Source of the DNA: Variovorax sp. E3
GTDB taxonomy: Bacteria > Pseudomonadota > Gammaproteobacteria > Burkholderiales > Burkholderiaceae_C
Assembly: GCF_016082275.1 (NCBI RefSeq)
Contig: NZ_MOWM01000031.1
Coordinates: 1-57,670, forward strand
Direction: 5' to 3'
Length of the DNA: 57,670 bases
The position numbers and the translations under genes are program-made. The notes beneath the pieces were generated by a model, which saw only the letters and a list, made by a program, of their open reading frames with translations, was not told the DNA's origin and searched no databases. Positions 46,849 to 57,294 of the stretch are shown in pieces (the stretch's first letter is position 1; every line of letters starts with the position of its first letter).

Positions 46849-47826
46849 TCAGCTTTCGACGTGGACGTTGCCGTCCTTCACCACCTTGGCCCACTTCGCG
46901 ATCTCGGTGCTGATGAACTGCCTGAACTTGTCCTGCGAGCCGCCGCCGTCTTCCGCGCCGTAGGTGTCCATGCGCTCCTGCACGTCGGGCATGGCCAGCA
47001 CGGTGTTCACGTCGCGATTGACCTTCTGTGCGATCGATGCCGGCAGCTTGCCCGGCCCCGCGAGCCCGTACCACGTGGTCGCCTCGAAGCCCTGGAAGCC
47101 CTGTTCCTGCATCGTCGGCACGTTCGGGTGGCCCTTGGCGCGCTTGGTGCGCGTCTGCGCGACGGCGATCACGCGGCCGTTCTTCACATGCGGCGTGGCC
47201 GCCGTCATGGTCTCGAAGCTGTACTGGATCTGCCCGCCCATCAGGTCCGCCAGCAGCGGGCCGCTGCCCTTGTACGGCACATGCAGCGCGTCGATGCCGC
47301 CCTGCAGCTTGAACATTTCCAGCGCCAGGTGCTGCGCCGAACCAGCCCCGGCCGAGCCGAAGCTGATGCTGCCGGGCGAGGCCTTGCAGGTGGCCACGAT
47401 GTCCTTCACGGTCAGCGCCTTCTGCCCCGGGTTGGCGATCAGCAGGTTGGGCGTGACGCCCACCAGCACGATCGGCACGAAGTCGCGCTCCACGTTGTAG
47501 CGCAGCTTGGGCTGCAGGCTGGGCGCCAGCGCGTGGCTGTTGATGTGGGCCATCAGCAGCGTGCTGCCGTCGGCCGGCTGCTGCGCCACGTAGTCGGCCG
47601 CGAGCACGCCGGCCACGCCGCCCTTGTTCTCCACGATGACCTGCTGGCCCCACATGATCGTGAGCTTCTGCGCCACCACGCGGGCCAGTGCGTCGGTGCC
47701 GCCGCCCGGCGGAAAACCGACCACGATGCGCACGGGGCCCGAAGGCCACTCCTGCGCGAACAGCCGGGGCACGCCCAGCGTGGCGGCGGCCGCCCCCGCG
47801 GCCTGGATGAGGGAACGTCTTTGCAT
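46849..47826 (-). CDS. Bug-type tripartite tricarboxylate transporter substrate-binding protein
   Basis: A 325-residue periplasmic receptor of the TctC/Bug family. The N terminus MQRRSLIQAAGAAAATLG resembles a twin-arginine signal. Mature blocks are PVRIVVGFPPGGGTDALARV, VIVENKGGVAGVLAADYVAQ, SSGSISFGSAG-like SPGSISFGSAGAGSAQHLAL and FEATTWYGLAGPGKLP. Bug proteins bind carboxylates; the membrane TctAB partners are absent here, as is usual for orphan Bug genes in Burkholderiales. The neighbours suggest an organic acid ligand. Confidence 0.93.
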   Translation of the reverse strand: MQRRSLIQAAGAAAATLGVPRLFAQEWPSGPVRIVVGFPPGGGTDALARVVAQKLTIMWGQQVIVENKGGVAGVLAADYVAQQPADGSTLLMAHINSHALAPSLQPKLRYNVERDFVPIVLVGVTPNLLIANPGQKALTVKDIVATCKASPGSISFGSAGAGSAQHLALEMFKLQGGIDALHVPYKGSGPLLADLMGGQIQYSFETMTAATPHVKNGRVIAVAQTRTKRAKGHPNVPTMQEQGFQGFEATTWYGLAGPGKLPASIAQKVNRDVNTVLAMPDVQERMDTYGAEDGGGSQDKFRQFISTEIAKWAKVVKDGNVHVES

Positions 47827-47882
47827 CTTCTTTGTCTCCGTCGTAGGTAGGAATCCGATGCGCGCCGGAGGGCGCTGCGTGC

Positions 47883-49124
47883 CTATGCGGCTTTCTGCAG
47901 CGCGGCCGGTGCCGTGTGGTTGGCGAAGTGGTCCATGGCCGCGTGCACGCCGCTGCCGGCCAGCTTGATGCCCGCGAGCTTCATGCCCATCTCGACACCG
48001 GCGAGCATGGCCACCAGCGTCAGGTCGTTGCTGTCGCCCAGGTGGCCCATGCGGAACATGCGGCCCTTGAGCTTGCCCAGCCCGGTGCCCAGCGACAGGT
48101 CGAAGCGCTGGTGGATCAGTCGGCGCAGTGCATCGGCATCGACGCCCTCGGGCGTGATCACGCCGGTGAGCACGGGCGAGTACACGGCCGGGTCGGCGCA
48201 CTGGATGGGCAGGCCCCAGGCATTGACCGCCGCGCGCACGCCGGCGGCCCAGCGCTGGTGGCGCGCGAACACGTTGTCCAGCCCTTCGCCGAGGATCATG
48301 TCGAGCGATTCCGACAGGCCATACAGCAGGTTGGTGTTGGGCGTGTAGGGCCAGTAGCCGTCCTTGTTCATCTCGACGATCTCGTCCCAGGCCCAGAAGG
48401 CCTTGGGCAGCTTCGCGGTCTTCGACACTTCGAGCGCGCGCGGCGAGAGCGCGTTGAAGCTGATGCCCGGCGGCAGCATCAGGCCCTTCTGCGAGCCGCT
48501 GACGCACACGTCCACGCCCCATTCGTCGTGGCGGTAGTCCGCGCTCGCCAGGCCCGAGATGCTGTCGACCAGCAGCAGGGCCGGGTGGCCCGCCGCGTCG
48601 ATGGCCTTGCGCACCGAGGCGATGTCGGAGGTGACGCCGGTGGAGGTTTCGTTGTGCACCACGCACACGGCCTTGATCCTCTTCTCGGTGTCCTTGCGCA
48701 GGCGCGCCTCGATGAGCTCGGCCTGCACGCCGCGGCGCCAGCTCGGCGCGTTGGGCAGTTGCGCGTCGGTGCCCGACCCCGCGAGGAACTCGGTCGACAG
48801 GCCCAGGCGCGTGGCCATCTTCTGCCACAGCGAGGCGAAGTGGCCGGTTTCGTACATGAGCACGTGGTCGCCCGGGCTCAGCGTGTTGGCGAGCGCGGCC
48901 TCCCAGGCGCCGGTGCCCGAGGCCGGGTAGATGGCCACGGGGTGCTTCGTCTTGAACACCTGCTTGATGCCGCCCAGCACCTTCAGCCCCAGGGTGCCGA
49001 ATTCGGGCCCTCGGTGGTCGATGGTGGGCAGGCTCATGGCCCGCAGGATGCGGTCGGGCACCGGGCTGGGGCCCGGAATCTGGAGGAAGTGGCGACCGGT
49101 GGGATGGATGTCGAGTTGCAGCAT
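47883..49124 (-). CDS. PLP-dependent serine/alanine--glyoxylate aminotransferase
   Basis: A 413-residue class V transaminase. The opening FLQIPGPSPVPDRILRAM and DHRGPEFGTLGLKVL are typical of the AGXT/SgaA group. The PLP lysine lies in VCVSGSQKGLMLPPG, and the cofactor Asp/Ser region is LLLVDSISGLASADYR. It transfers an amino group from serine or alanine to glyoxylate, giving glycine. It is divergent from a GntR gene with two identical operators between, so it is very probably under that control. Confidence 0.93.
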   Translation of the reverse strand: MLQLDIHPTGRHFLQIPGPSPVPDRILRAMSLPTIDHRGPEFGTLGLKVLGGIKQVFKTKHPVAIYPASGTGAWEAALANTLSPGDHVLMYETGHFASLWQKMATRLGLSTEFLAGSGTDAQLPNAPSWRRGVQAELIEARLRKDTEKRIKAVCVVHNETSTGVTSDIASVRKAIDAAGHPALLLVDSISGLASADYRHDEWGVDVCVSGSQKGLMLPPGISFNALSPRALEVSKTAKLPKAFWAWDEIVEMNKDGYWPYTPNTNLLYGLSESLDMILGEGLDNVFARHQRWAAGVRAAVNAWGLPIQCADPAVYSPVLTGVITPEGVDADALRRLIHQRFDLSLGTGLGKLKGRMFRMGHLGDSNDLTLVAMLAGVEMGMKLAGIKLAGSGVHAAMDHFANHTAPAALQKAA

Positions 49125-49149
49125 GGACTGTCCTTTCGCTTTTTAGTTT

Positions 49150-49230
49150 TGCATTCAAAATGCATTTTTGTTTGATGGTTTACCCTGATCATCCGAGGTT
49201 GTAGTGCTCATTTTTTGCATTCAAAATGCA
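49150..49230. promoter_or_regulatory. Two identical 15-bp GntR operators
   Basis: TGCATTCAAAATGCA occurs at 49150-49164 and again at 49216-49230, each a 6-bp inverted repeat with a 3-bp centre. They are 66 bp apart, about six helical turns, and flank the shared promoter region of the divergent aminotransferase and GntR genes. The right copy is 16 bases from the gntR ATG, so autoregulation and looping are likely. Confidence 0.8.
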
Positions 49231-49245
49231 ATCAAAGGGAAAAAC

Positions 49246-49937
49246 ATGACTGCGGAAATCATCGAAATCTCGCGCCTCGCGCTGCACGACCAGGTCGCCT
49301 CGCGGCTTCGGACCATGCTGGTGGAAGGGCACATCGCCCCCGGCGCCAAGCTCAACGAACGCGAGCTGTGCCTGCAACTCAACGTGTCGCGCACGCCGCT
49401 GCGCGAAGCCATCAAGCTGCTCGCGGCCGAGGGGCTGGTCGACCTGCTGCCCAACCGAGGCGCGGTGGCGGTGAAGCTCACCGAGGCCGACGTGCTCAAC
49501 ACCTTCGAGGTGCTGGCCATGCTCGAGGGCATGTCGGGCGAGCTGGCGGCCAAGCGCATCACCGACGAAGAGCTGGCCGAGGTGCGCGCGCTGCACTACG
49601 AAATGATGGCCTGCTTCTCGCGGCGCGACCTGTCGGGCTACTACCGGCTGAACGCGCGCATCCACACCGCCATCAACGACGCGGCCGCCAACCCGGTGCT
49701 GTCGAACACCTACCGCTCCATCACGCCCGCGTGCAGTCGCTGCGCTTTCGCACCAACCAGGACGAGGCGAAGTGGAAGCACGCCGTCGAGGAGCACGAAC
49801 AGATGATCGACGCGCTGGCCGCGCGCGACGCCGCCGCCATGCGCAAGGTGCTGGTGTCGCACGTGCTGCGCAAGCGCGACACCGTGCTGGCGCTGCTGCG
49901 CGCCGGCGAGATCTATCCCTCGGCCAAGTCGAGCTGA
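49246..49937 (+). CDS. GntR-family regulator, FadR/FCD subfamily (frameshifted)
   Basis: An approximately 230-residue regulator. The winged HTH (QVASRLRTMLVEGHIAPGAK, LNVSRTPLREAIKLLAAEGL) is followed by an all-helical FCD effector domain (LEGMSGELAAKRITDEELAE, with metal-binding His/Asp candidates in YYRLNARIHTAIND). The frame breaks at about 49722 (ATCACG; one extra C gives YRSIHARVQSLRFRTNQDEA). Members sense organic acids. The two palindromes upstream are its operators, and the aminotransferase operon and the FAD/Fe-S gene are likely targets. Confidence 0.9.
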
Positions 49938-49966
49938 GCCTTCCCCAAAAAAACGACCACCCCACC

Positions 49967-52900
49967 ATGCGCATCGATCCCGCCAGCCACATGCAGCCAG
50001 CCGGAACCGTTCTTCCGCCCAACGACACCTGCGAGCTGCTCGCGCGCCGCCTGCGCACCGACACGCAGGGCGAGGTGCTGTTCGACGACGGTTCGCGCGG
50101 CCGCTACGCCACCGACGCGTCGATCTACCAGATCACGCCCGTGGGCGCCTTCGTGCCGACGAACGAGCGCGACATTGCCACCGCCATCGACATCGCGCGC
50201 GACCTGAAGGTGCCGGTGCTGGCGCGCGGCGGCGGCACCAGCCAGTGCGGGCAGACCACGGGCGCGGCGCTCGTCATCGACAACAGCAAGCACTTTCGCC
50301 GCGTGCTCGAGGTGAACGTGGAAGAGGGCACGGCCACGGTCGAGCCCGGGCTGGTGCTCGACCACCTCAACGCACAGCTCAAGCCGCACGGGCTCTGGTA
50401 TCCGGTCGACGTGTCGACCAGCGCGCAGGCCACGCTGGGCGGCATGGCGGGCAACAACTCCTGCGGGTCGCGCTCCATCGCCTACGGCAACATGGTGCAC
50501 AACGTGCTGGGCGCCAGCGCGTGGCTGTCGAACGGCGAGCTGGTCGACTTCGGCCCCGTGGGCTCGCTGGGCGTGCGCGGAGCGGGCATTGCACAGTTCG
50601 TGCGCGGGCTCGCCAGGCAGCACCGCGAGCAGATCGCCGAGCACTGGCCCAAGGTGATGCGCCGCGTGGCGGGCTACAACCTGGACATCTTCGACAACCA
50701 GAGCGAGCGGCCCTACACGGCGGACGGCAGCGTGAACCTCGCGCACCTGCTGATCGGGTCCGAAGGCACGCTGGCCTACACGCGCAGCCTGAAGCTCAAG
50801 CTCGCGCCGCTGCCGCGCGCCAAGGTGCTGGGCATCGTCAACTTCCCGACCTTTCATGCCGCCATGGATGCGGCGCAGCACATCGTGAAGCTCGGGCCGA
50901 CGGCGGTGGAGCTGGTCGACCGCACGATGATCGAGCTGAGCCTGGCGAACCCGGCCTTCAAGCCCACGGTGGAGACCGCGCTCATCGGCAAGCCGGCGGC
51001 CATCTTGCTGGTGGAGTTCTCGGGCGCGACAAGGCCGCGCTGCTGCCTCAACTCAGGCAGCTCGTCGAGCTGATGGGCGACCTGGGCCTGCCCGGCAGCG
51101 TGGTCGAAATGCCCGACGCGCGCGCCAGAAGAACCTGTGGGAAGTGCGCAAGGCCGGCCTCAACATCATGATGAGCCTCAAGGGCGACGGCAAGCCCGTG
51201 AGCTTCATCGAAGACTGCGCGGTGCCGCTCGAGCACCTGGCCGAATACACCGACGCGCTGACCGAAGTGTTCGCGAAGTACGGCAGCCGCGGCACCTGGT
51301 ACGCCCACGCCTCGGTCGGCACGCTGCACGTGCGGCCCATTCTCGACATGCGCGTGGACGGCGCCGCCAAGATGCGCGCCATTGCCGAAGAAGCGAGCGC
51401 GCTGGTGCGCAAGTACAAGGGCGCGTTCAGCGGCGAGCACGGCGACGGCCTGTGCCGCGGCGAGTGGATCGAATGGCAGTTCGGCCCGGCCATCAACGAG
51501 GCCTTTCGCGCCATCAAGCGCAAGCTCGACCCGATCGACCTGTTCAACCCCGGCAAGATCATCGACCCGCCGCGCATGGACGACGGCGCGCTGTTCCGCT
51601 TTGCGCCGCCCACCGCGCCCAAGCCCTACCGCCGCATCGAACTGAAGCCCGTGCTCGACTGGTCGGGCTGGAACGTCAACGCCGACCCCGTGACCGAAGC
51701 GACCACCGCGCCCGGCACCGGCGGCGACAGCACCGGCGGCCTGGCCAAGGCCGTGGAGATGTGCAACAACAACGGCCACTGCCGGAAGTTCGACGCCGGC
51801 ACCATGTGCCCCAGCTACCGCGTGACGCGCGACGAGCAGCACCTGACGCGCGGCCGCGCCAACACCTTGCGCCTGGCGCTGTCGGGCCAGCTCGGCCCCG
51901 ACGCCTTCACCAGCGAGGCCATGCACGACACCATGGACCTGTGCGTTGGCTGCAAGGGCTGCAAGCGCGACTGCCCCACGGGCGTGGACATGGCGAAGAT
52001 GAAGGTCGAGTTTCTCGACCACTACAAGAAGCGCCACGGCCACACGCTGAAAGACAAGCTGGTCGCGAACCTGCCCGACTACGCCCACAAGGCCAGCCGC
52101 CTGCCGTGGCTGCTGAACCTGCGCAACAGCGTGCCCGGCGCCGCGTGGCTCGGCGAGCAGCTGCTGGGCTTTTCAGCCAGGCGCTCGCTGCCCGCGTGGC
52201 GCAGCGACACCTTCTGGCGCGGCAAGGCCGACGAGCCCGGCCTGTTCACCGACCGCGACGCGGTGCTGGCCATCGCGCGGCGCGGCGGCAAGGCGGCCGT
52301 GCTGTTCGTCGACACCTTCAACGGCACCTTCGAGAGCGAGAACGCCTTCGCCGCCGCGCGCGTGCTGCAGGCGGCGGGCTATGTGCTGCACACGGTCGAG
52401 AAGCGCGGCGGGCACCACTGCTGCGGCCGCACCTTCCTGGCCAGCGGCATGGTCGAAGAGGCCAAGAAAAAGGCCGAGGCATTGATCGATGCGCTTGCAC
52501 CGCTGGCACGGGCCGGCGTGCCCATCGTCGGGCTGGAGCCGTCATGCCTGCTCACGCTGCGCGACGAGACGCTGGTGATGGGCTTCGGCGAGAAGGCCGA
52601 GCTGGTGGCCAAGCACGCGCTGCTGTTCGAGGAGTTCATTGCGCGCGAGGTCAAGCTCGGCCGCTTCGAGCTGGCGCTGAAACCGGCCGAGGCGCCCATC
52701 CTGCTGCACGGCCACTGCCATCAGAAAGCCTTCGGCGCGGTGAGCCCGGTGATGGACGTGCTGAAGCTGATTCCCGGCGCGCAGCCCGAACTCATCGAAA
52801 GCTCGTGCTGCGGCATGGCCGGCAGCTTCGGCTACGAGGCCAGCCACTTCGAGGTGTCGATGCAGATGGCCGAGGCCAGCCTGCTGCCCGCGATTCGCGC

Positions 52901-53042
52901 CAAGCCCGGCGCCATCGTCGTGGCAGACGGCACCAGCTGCCGCCACCAGATCGAGGACGGCGCGCAGCGCGAGGCCGTGCACGTGGCCGTGCTGCTCGAG
53001 AGGCATCTGCTGCAGGGCGACGCGGTGGCCGGCCCGGCTTGA
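49967..53042 (+). CDS. FAD-linked oxidase / 4Fe-4S fusion (D-2-hydroxy-acid dehydrogenase type; two frameshifts)
   Basis: An approximately 1025-residue flavo-iron-sulfur enzyme. Residues 50-230 are the FAD-binding domain (PVLARGGGTSQCGQTTGAAL, TLGGMAGNNSCGSRSIAYGN), then the C-terminal FAD-oxidase domain with GEHGDGLCRGEW. From about residue 590 come two 4Fe-4S sites (MCNNNGHCRK and LCVGCKGCKRDCPTG), and then two CCG domains (GHHCCGRTFLASG, ESSCCGMAGSFG). The frame breaks near 51028 and 51125, each one base short. It oxidises D-2-hydroxy acids (glycolate, lactate, 2-hydroxyglutarate type) to 2-oxo acids. It supplies a plausible glyoxylate source for the divergent aminotransferase. Confidence 0.92.
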
Positions 53043-53079
53043 GGGGGCCGCCGAGCAAGATTGGGCAGGGTGCCGCAAA

Positions 53080-54321
53080 ATGAGCGGCCACCTTGCTCCG
53101 ATGTCGACCTCGCTCACTTCCACCTCCGCCCCCGCGCAGCCCACGCTGCGGCTGGCCTTCGCGCTCTCGATGGGCGCGGCCGTGTCGCTCGGCATCACGC
53201 GCTTCGCCTACGGGCTGCTGCTGCCGCCGATGCGCGAAGACCTGGGCTGGAGCTACGCGCTGGCCGGCGGCATGAACACCGCCAACGCGGTGGGCTACCT
53301 GATCGGCGCGCTGATCACGCCCATGCTGATGCGCCGCTTCGGCGTGACGCGGCTGCTGGTGGTCGGCGCGGTGCTGGCGAGCATCTTCATGGCGGGCAGC
53401 GGCTTCGTGACCGATGCGGCGGCCTTGCTGCTGCAGCGCCTGCTGGCGGGCATTGCCAGCGCATGGGTGTTCGTGGCGGGCGGCCTGCTCGCGGCGCGGC
53501 TGGGCGAAGCCGGGTCTTCGCGCGGCGGGCTGCTGCTGGGCATCTACTACGGCGGCACGGGCTTCGGCATTCTGTTGTCGGCGCTGCTGGTGCCGCAGGT
53601 GCTGCGCGCGGCGGCGGCCGAGCCGCATGGGTGGACCTGGGCCTGGTGGGCACTGGCCATCGCGAGCGCGGCGGCGACCCTGCTGCTGGCGTGGGCCGGG
53701 CGCGCCATGCCCGACCGTGCGCCGCCGGCCGCGGCCACGGCCAGCACCTCGGCACCGCCCGTCGCGCTGCGGCGTTTCGGCTGGGCGCTCGCGGGCTATG
53801 CACTCTTCGGCATGGGCTACATCGGCTACATGACCTTCGTGATCGCGCTGCTGCGCGAGCAGGGCGCCAGCGCTTCTTTCGTCACGCTGTTCTATGCCTT
53901 GCTGGGCATCGCCTGCGTGGCGTCGTCGCGGCTGTGGGCCGGGCTGCTCGACCGCTACCGGGGCGGGCAGCCGCAGGCGCTGCTGAACGGCCTGCTGGGC
54001 GTGGCCACGCTGCTGCCCGTGCTGAGCCCTTCGGCGCCGGTGGCGCTGGTGTCGGGCGTGCTGTTCGGCGGCGTGTTCCTGTCGGTGGTGGCGTCGACCA
54101 CCGCGCTGGTGCGCCACAACCTGCCGCCCGCGCGCTGGGCCCAGGGCATCAGCATGTTCACCATCGTCTTCGCGCTGGGGCAGATCGTCGGGCCCACGGT
54201 CACGGGCTGGATCTCCGACGGCGCGGGCGGGCTGGCGCGCGGGCTGGTCGCCTCGGCGATGGCGCTGTGGCTGGGCGCGGTGCTGGCCTCGCGCCAGCAT
54301 TCGCTGCAAGAGACTGCATGA
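53080..54321 (+). CDS. YbfB/YjiJ family MFS transporter
   Basis: A 413-residue, 12-helix transporter. FALSMGAAVSLGITRFAYGL and LLPPMREDLGWSYALAG are hallmarks of the YbfB/YjiJ family, followed by GGMNTANAVGYLIGAL and GIYYGGTGFGILLSALLVPQ. Substrates of the family are unknown. The first ATG, at 53080, is used; an ATG seven codons later is an alternative. The stop codon overlaps the start of the alkyltransferase gene (ATGA), and it follows the FAD/Fe-S gene by 37 bases, so it may import the substrate of that enzyme. Confidence 0.88.
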   Translation: MSGHLAPMSTSLTSTSAPAQPTLRLAFALSMGAAVSLGITRFAYGLLLPPMREDLGWSYALAGGMNTANAVGYLIGALITPMLMRRFGVTRLLVVGAVLASIFMAGSGFVTDAAALLLQRLLAGIASAWVFVAGGLLAARLGEAGSSRGGLLLGIYYGGTGFGILLSALLVPQVLRAAAAEPHGWTWAWWALAIASAAATLLLAWAGRAMPDRAPPAAATASTSAPPVALRRFGWALAGYALFGMGYIGYMTFVIALLREQGASASFVTLFYALLGIACVASSRLWAGLLDRYRGGQPQALLNGLLGVATLLPVLSPSAPVALVSGVLFGGVFLSVVASTTALVRHNLPPARWAQGISMFTIVFALGQIVGPTVTGWISDGAGGLARGLVASAMALWLGAVLASRQHSLQETA

Positions 54322-54853
54322 CGGGCTTCGCGTTGTTCGACACCGCCATCGGCATGTGCGGCCTGGCGTGGGGGCCGCATGGACTGGTCGCGTGCAACTG
54401 CCCGCCGACAACGGAGAAGCGGCCACGCGGGCGCGCATGCAGCAGCGCTTTCCGGAGTTGCGCGAAAGCCCGCCGAACGACACGGCGCAACGCGCCATTA
54501 CCGCCACCCAGGGCCTGCTGCAGGGCGTGCGAGACGACCTGTGCCACATCGAACTCGACATGCGCGGCGTGTCCGACTTCCATCAGCGCATCTACGCGAT
54601 CGCGCGACGCATTCCGCCGGGGCAGACGCGCACCTACGGCGAAATCGCACGAGAACTCGGCGACAAGGGCCTGTCGCGCGCCGTCGGCCAGGCGATGGGC
54701 CTCAACCCCTTCGCGCCGGTGGTGCCGTGCCACCGCGTGCTGGCGGCGGGCAACAAGCCGGGCGGGTTCTCGGCGGGCGGCGGCGCGCTCACGAAGCTGC
54801 GCATGCTCGGCATCGAGGACGCGCGGCCGAACGGCATGGCCTCGCTGTTCTAG
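54318..54853 (+). CDS. ogt: Methylated-DNA--protein-cysteine S-methyltransferase (frameshifted)
   Basis: An approximately 178-residue suicide repair protein that takes O6-alkyl groups from guanine. The acceptor cysteine lies in PVVPCHRVLAAG, with the Asn/Gly hinge GLSRAVGQAMGLNPFA and the DNA-binding IPPGQTRTYGEIARELG. The N-terminal part MTGFALFDTAIGMCGLAWGP is in a different frame, which switches at about 54390-54393 (one extra G restores LVAVQLPADNGEAATRARMQ). ATGA overlap with the MFS gene. It lacks an AdaA-type domain, so it is a stand-alone Ogt-type enzyme. Confidence 0.92.
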
Positions 54854-54887
54854 CGCGAGAGCCGGCGAGGCCCGGCGAGGGCCGACC

Positions 54888-56203
54888 TCAGGCTTGCAGC
54901 GCCGCCGAGAGAATTTCCAGTCCCTCGTCGAGCACCGCGTCCTCTATCGTCAGTGGAAACAGGAAGCGGACCACGTTGGCATGCACGCCGCAGGTCAGCA
55001 GCAGCAAGCCCGCATCGCGCGCGCGGGCCTGGACCTGTTGGGTGAACTCGGGGTCGGGCGTGCGTCGGCACCGGCGAACTCGACGGCCACCATGGCGCCG
55101 AGGCCGCGCACGTCGGAGATCTGCGGCACGGTCGCGCGCAGCGCGTTCAGCCGGCCCTTGAGCCGGTCGCCGAGTGCCTGCGCGCGCTCGCACAGCTTTT
55201 CTTCCTCGATCACGTCGAGCACCGCGTGCGCCGCCGCGATGGCCAGCGGGTTTGCCGCGTAGGTGCCGCCGAGCCCGCCGGGCGCCGGCGCGTCCATGAT
55301 GTCGGCGCGGCCGCACACGGCCGACAAGGGCGTGCCGCCGGCCAGGCTCTTGGCCATGGTCATGAGGTCGGGCAGCACGTCGTGGTGGTCCATGGCAAAC
55401 CATCGGCCGGTGCGGCCGAAGCCGGTCTGGATCTCGTCGGCGATCAGCAGGATGCCGTAGCTGTCGCAGATGCGGCGCAGCGCGCGCATGAACTCGGGCG
55501 GCATGGCGTAGAAGCCGCCTTCGCCCTGCACCGGCTCCAGGATGATCGCGGCCACGCTCTCGGGGTCGATGTCGGCCTTGAAGAGCTGCACGAGGGCGCG
55601 CAGCGCGTCTTCCACCGACACGCCATGCAGCGCGACCGGCGCGGGCACATGGAAGACGCTGCCGGGAAACGGGCCGAAGCCGGTCTTGTACGGCGCCACC
55701 TTGCCCGTGAGCGCCATGCCCATGAAGGTGCGCCCGTGGAAGCCGCCGCCCAGCGCAATCACGCCGGGCCGGCGCGTGGCTGCACGCGCGATCTTGATGG
55801 CGTTCTCGACCGCTTCCGCGCCCGTGGTGAAGAAGGCGGTCTTCTTCGCATGGCTGCCGGGCGTGCGCTTGTTCAGGCGCTCGGCCAGCGACACCGCGCT
55901 TTCATACGGTACCACCTGATAGGCGGTGTGGGTGAAGCGGTCGAGCTGCGCGCGGATCGCCTCGACCACGCGCGGATGGCGGTGGCCGGTGTTGAGCACG
56001 GCAATGCCGGCGCCGAAGTCGATGTAGCGCCGGCCTTCGACGTCCCACAGCTCGGCGTTGAGCGCGCGCTGTGCATAGACCGCAAAGCCGATGCCGACGC
56101 CGCGCGGCATGGCCGCGACGCGGCGCGCGTCGATGGCGGCGTTGGTGGCAGCGCCGGCCGCAGCAGCGACCGGGCGAGAAGAGGGGGCGAGAGCGGTGGT
56201 CAT
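54888..56203 (-). CDS. gabT: Class III aminotransferase, 4-aminobutyrate transaminase-like (frameshifted)
   Basis: An approximately 438-residue PLP enzyme. Blocks are YIDFGAGIAVLNTGHRHPRV, FFTTGAEAVENAIKIARAAT, ALGGGFHGRTFMGMALTGK, and the PLP segment LIADEIQTGFGRTGRWFAMD with MTMAKSLAGGTPLSA (Lys). These match GabT-type omega-transaminases acting on 4-aminobutyrate or 5-aminovalerate. The frame breaks near 55063 (one extra G restores FAGADGTPDPEFTQQV). It follows the sugar-type ABC permease gene by 45 bases in one operon, which suggests a transported amine. Confidence 0.92.
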
Positions 56204-56248
56204 GCGGGTGTTTTCCTTCCTTGGTTCATTCCTGGGTGCCGTGTGCGA

Positions 56249-57294
56249 TCAGTGGCCGCCGGGCGCCACCATGCGATGCCGGATCTGGTCGGCAACCACC
56301 GCCACGATCAGCAGCGCGCCCAGCACCACCATCTGCAGGTAGGAGCCGACGCTGGCCAGGTTCATGCCGTTCTGGACCAGCCCGATGAAGATCGCGCCCA
56401 TCACCACGTTGGGCACCCGGCCGATGCCGCCGCGCAGGCTCACGCCGGCGATCACGCAGGCGGCAATGGATTCGAGCGCCACGGTGCCGCCGAGGTTGGC
56501 CTCGCCGGTTTCCACGCGCGCCGTCAACAGCAGGCCGCTCACGGCGGCCAGGCCGGCGCACAGCAGGTAGGCCATGAGCAGCACGCGGCGCGTGTCGATG
56601 CCCGACAGGGCCGCCGCCTTGGCATTGCCGCCCACGGCCAGCAGGTGCGTGCCGGTCGCATGCGGCCCATGAGCACGCCCATGCCGGCCACGCACACGGC
56701 GGTCACCAGGATCGGTATCGGAATGCCCAGCAGCGTGCCGAAGCCGAACAGGTCGCTGAACGCGCCCGGCATGCCCGACACCGGCACGCCGCCCGTGAGG
56801 TACAGCGCAAAGCCGAAGCCGATCGATTGCACGCCCAGCGTCACGATGAAGGGCGACACGCCGATGAAGGCCACGCCGATGCCGTTGACCAACCCCACCG
56901 TGAGCCCCGCGAGCAGCCCGCAGGCGCAGCCGCCGATCACGACCACCCAGGTCGCATCGGGCAGGGCCACGCCCAGGGCCTGCATGGCCAGCGCCGAGAC
57001 CACCGAGGTGATGGCCATCACGGTGCCCACCGAAAGGTCGAAGCCGCCCGTCACCAGCGCCAGCATCTGGCCCAGCGACACGAGGATCAGGTAGACCGAC
57101 TGGCGCAGCAGGTTCACCAGGTTCTGCACCGTGAGGAACTGGTCCGACAAGGTGCTGAACACCGCGAAGGCAATCACCAGCATGAACGGCAGCACGCCCA
57201 GCCGCAGGAACAGGCCGCGCAGCAGCCCGAGTGCGCGGCCGCCCGCGCTGGAAGGAGCCGGCGCCGCGGCGGTGACGGTGGAAGACGGAGTCAT
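56249..57294 (-). CDS. Ribose/sugar-type ABC transporter permease (RbsC-like; frameshifted)
   Basis: An approximately 348-residue permease of the RbsC/XylH group, about ten hydrophobic helices. Family blocks are VSLGQMLALVTGGFDLSVGT, GVAFIGVSPFIVTLGVQSIG and VGGNAKAAALSGIDTRRVLL, ending NGMNLASVGSYLQMVVLGAL. The frame breaks near 56658 (one extra G restores LMGRMATGTHLLAVGGNAKA). Its ATG overlaps the stop codon of the ATPase gene (ATGA). The substrate is a sugar or related small molecule. Confidence 0.92.

Noticed and set aside
46849..49158. A 769-codon minus-strand frame joining the aminotransferase region to the Bug receptor
   Set aside because: Only its last 325 codons encode a protein family (the Bug receptor with its own ATG and signal). 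The upstream part is the wrong frame of the aminotransferase gene.
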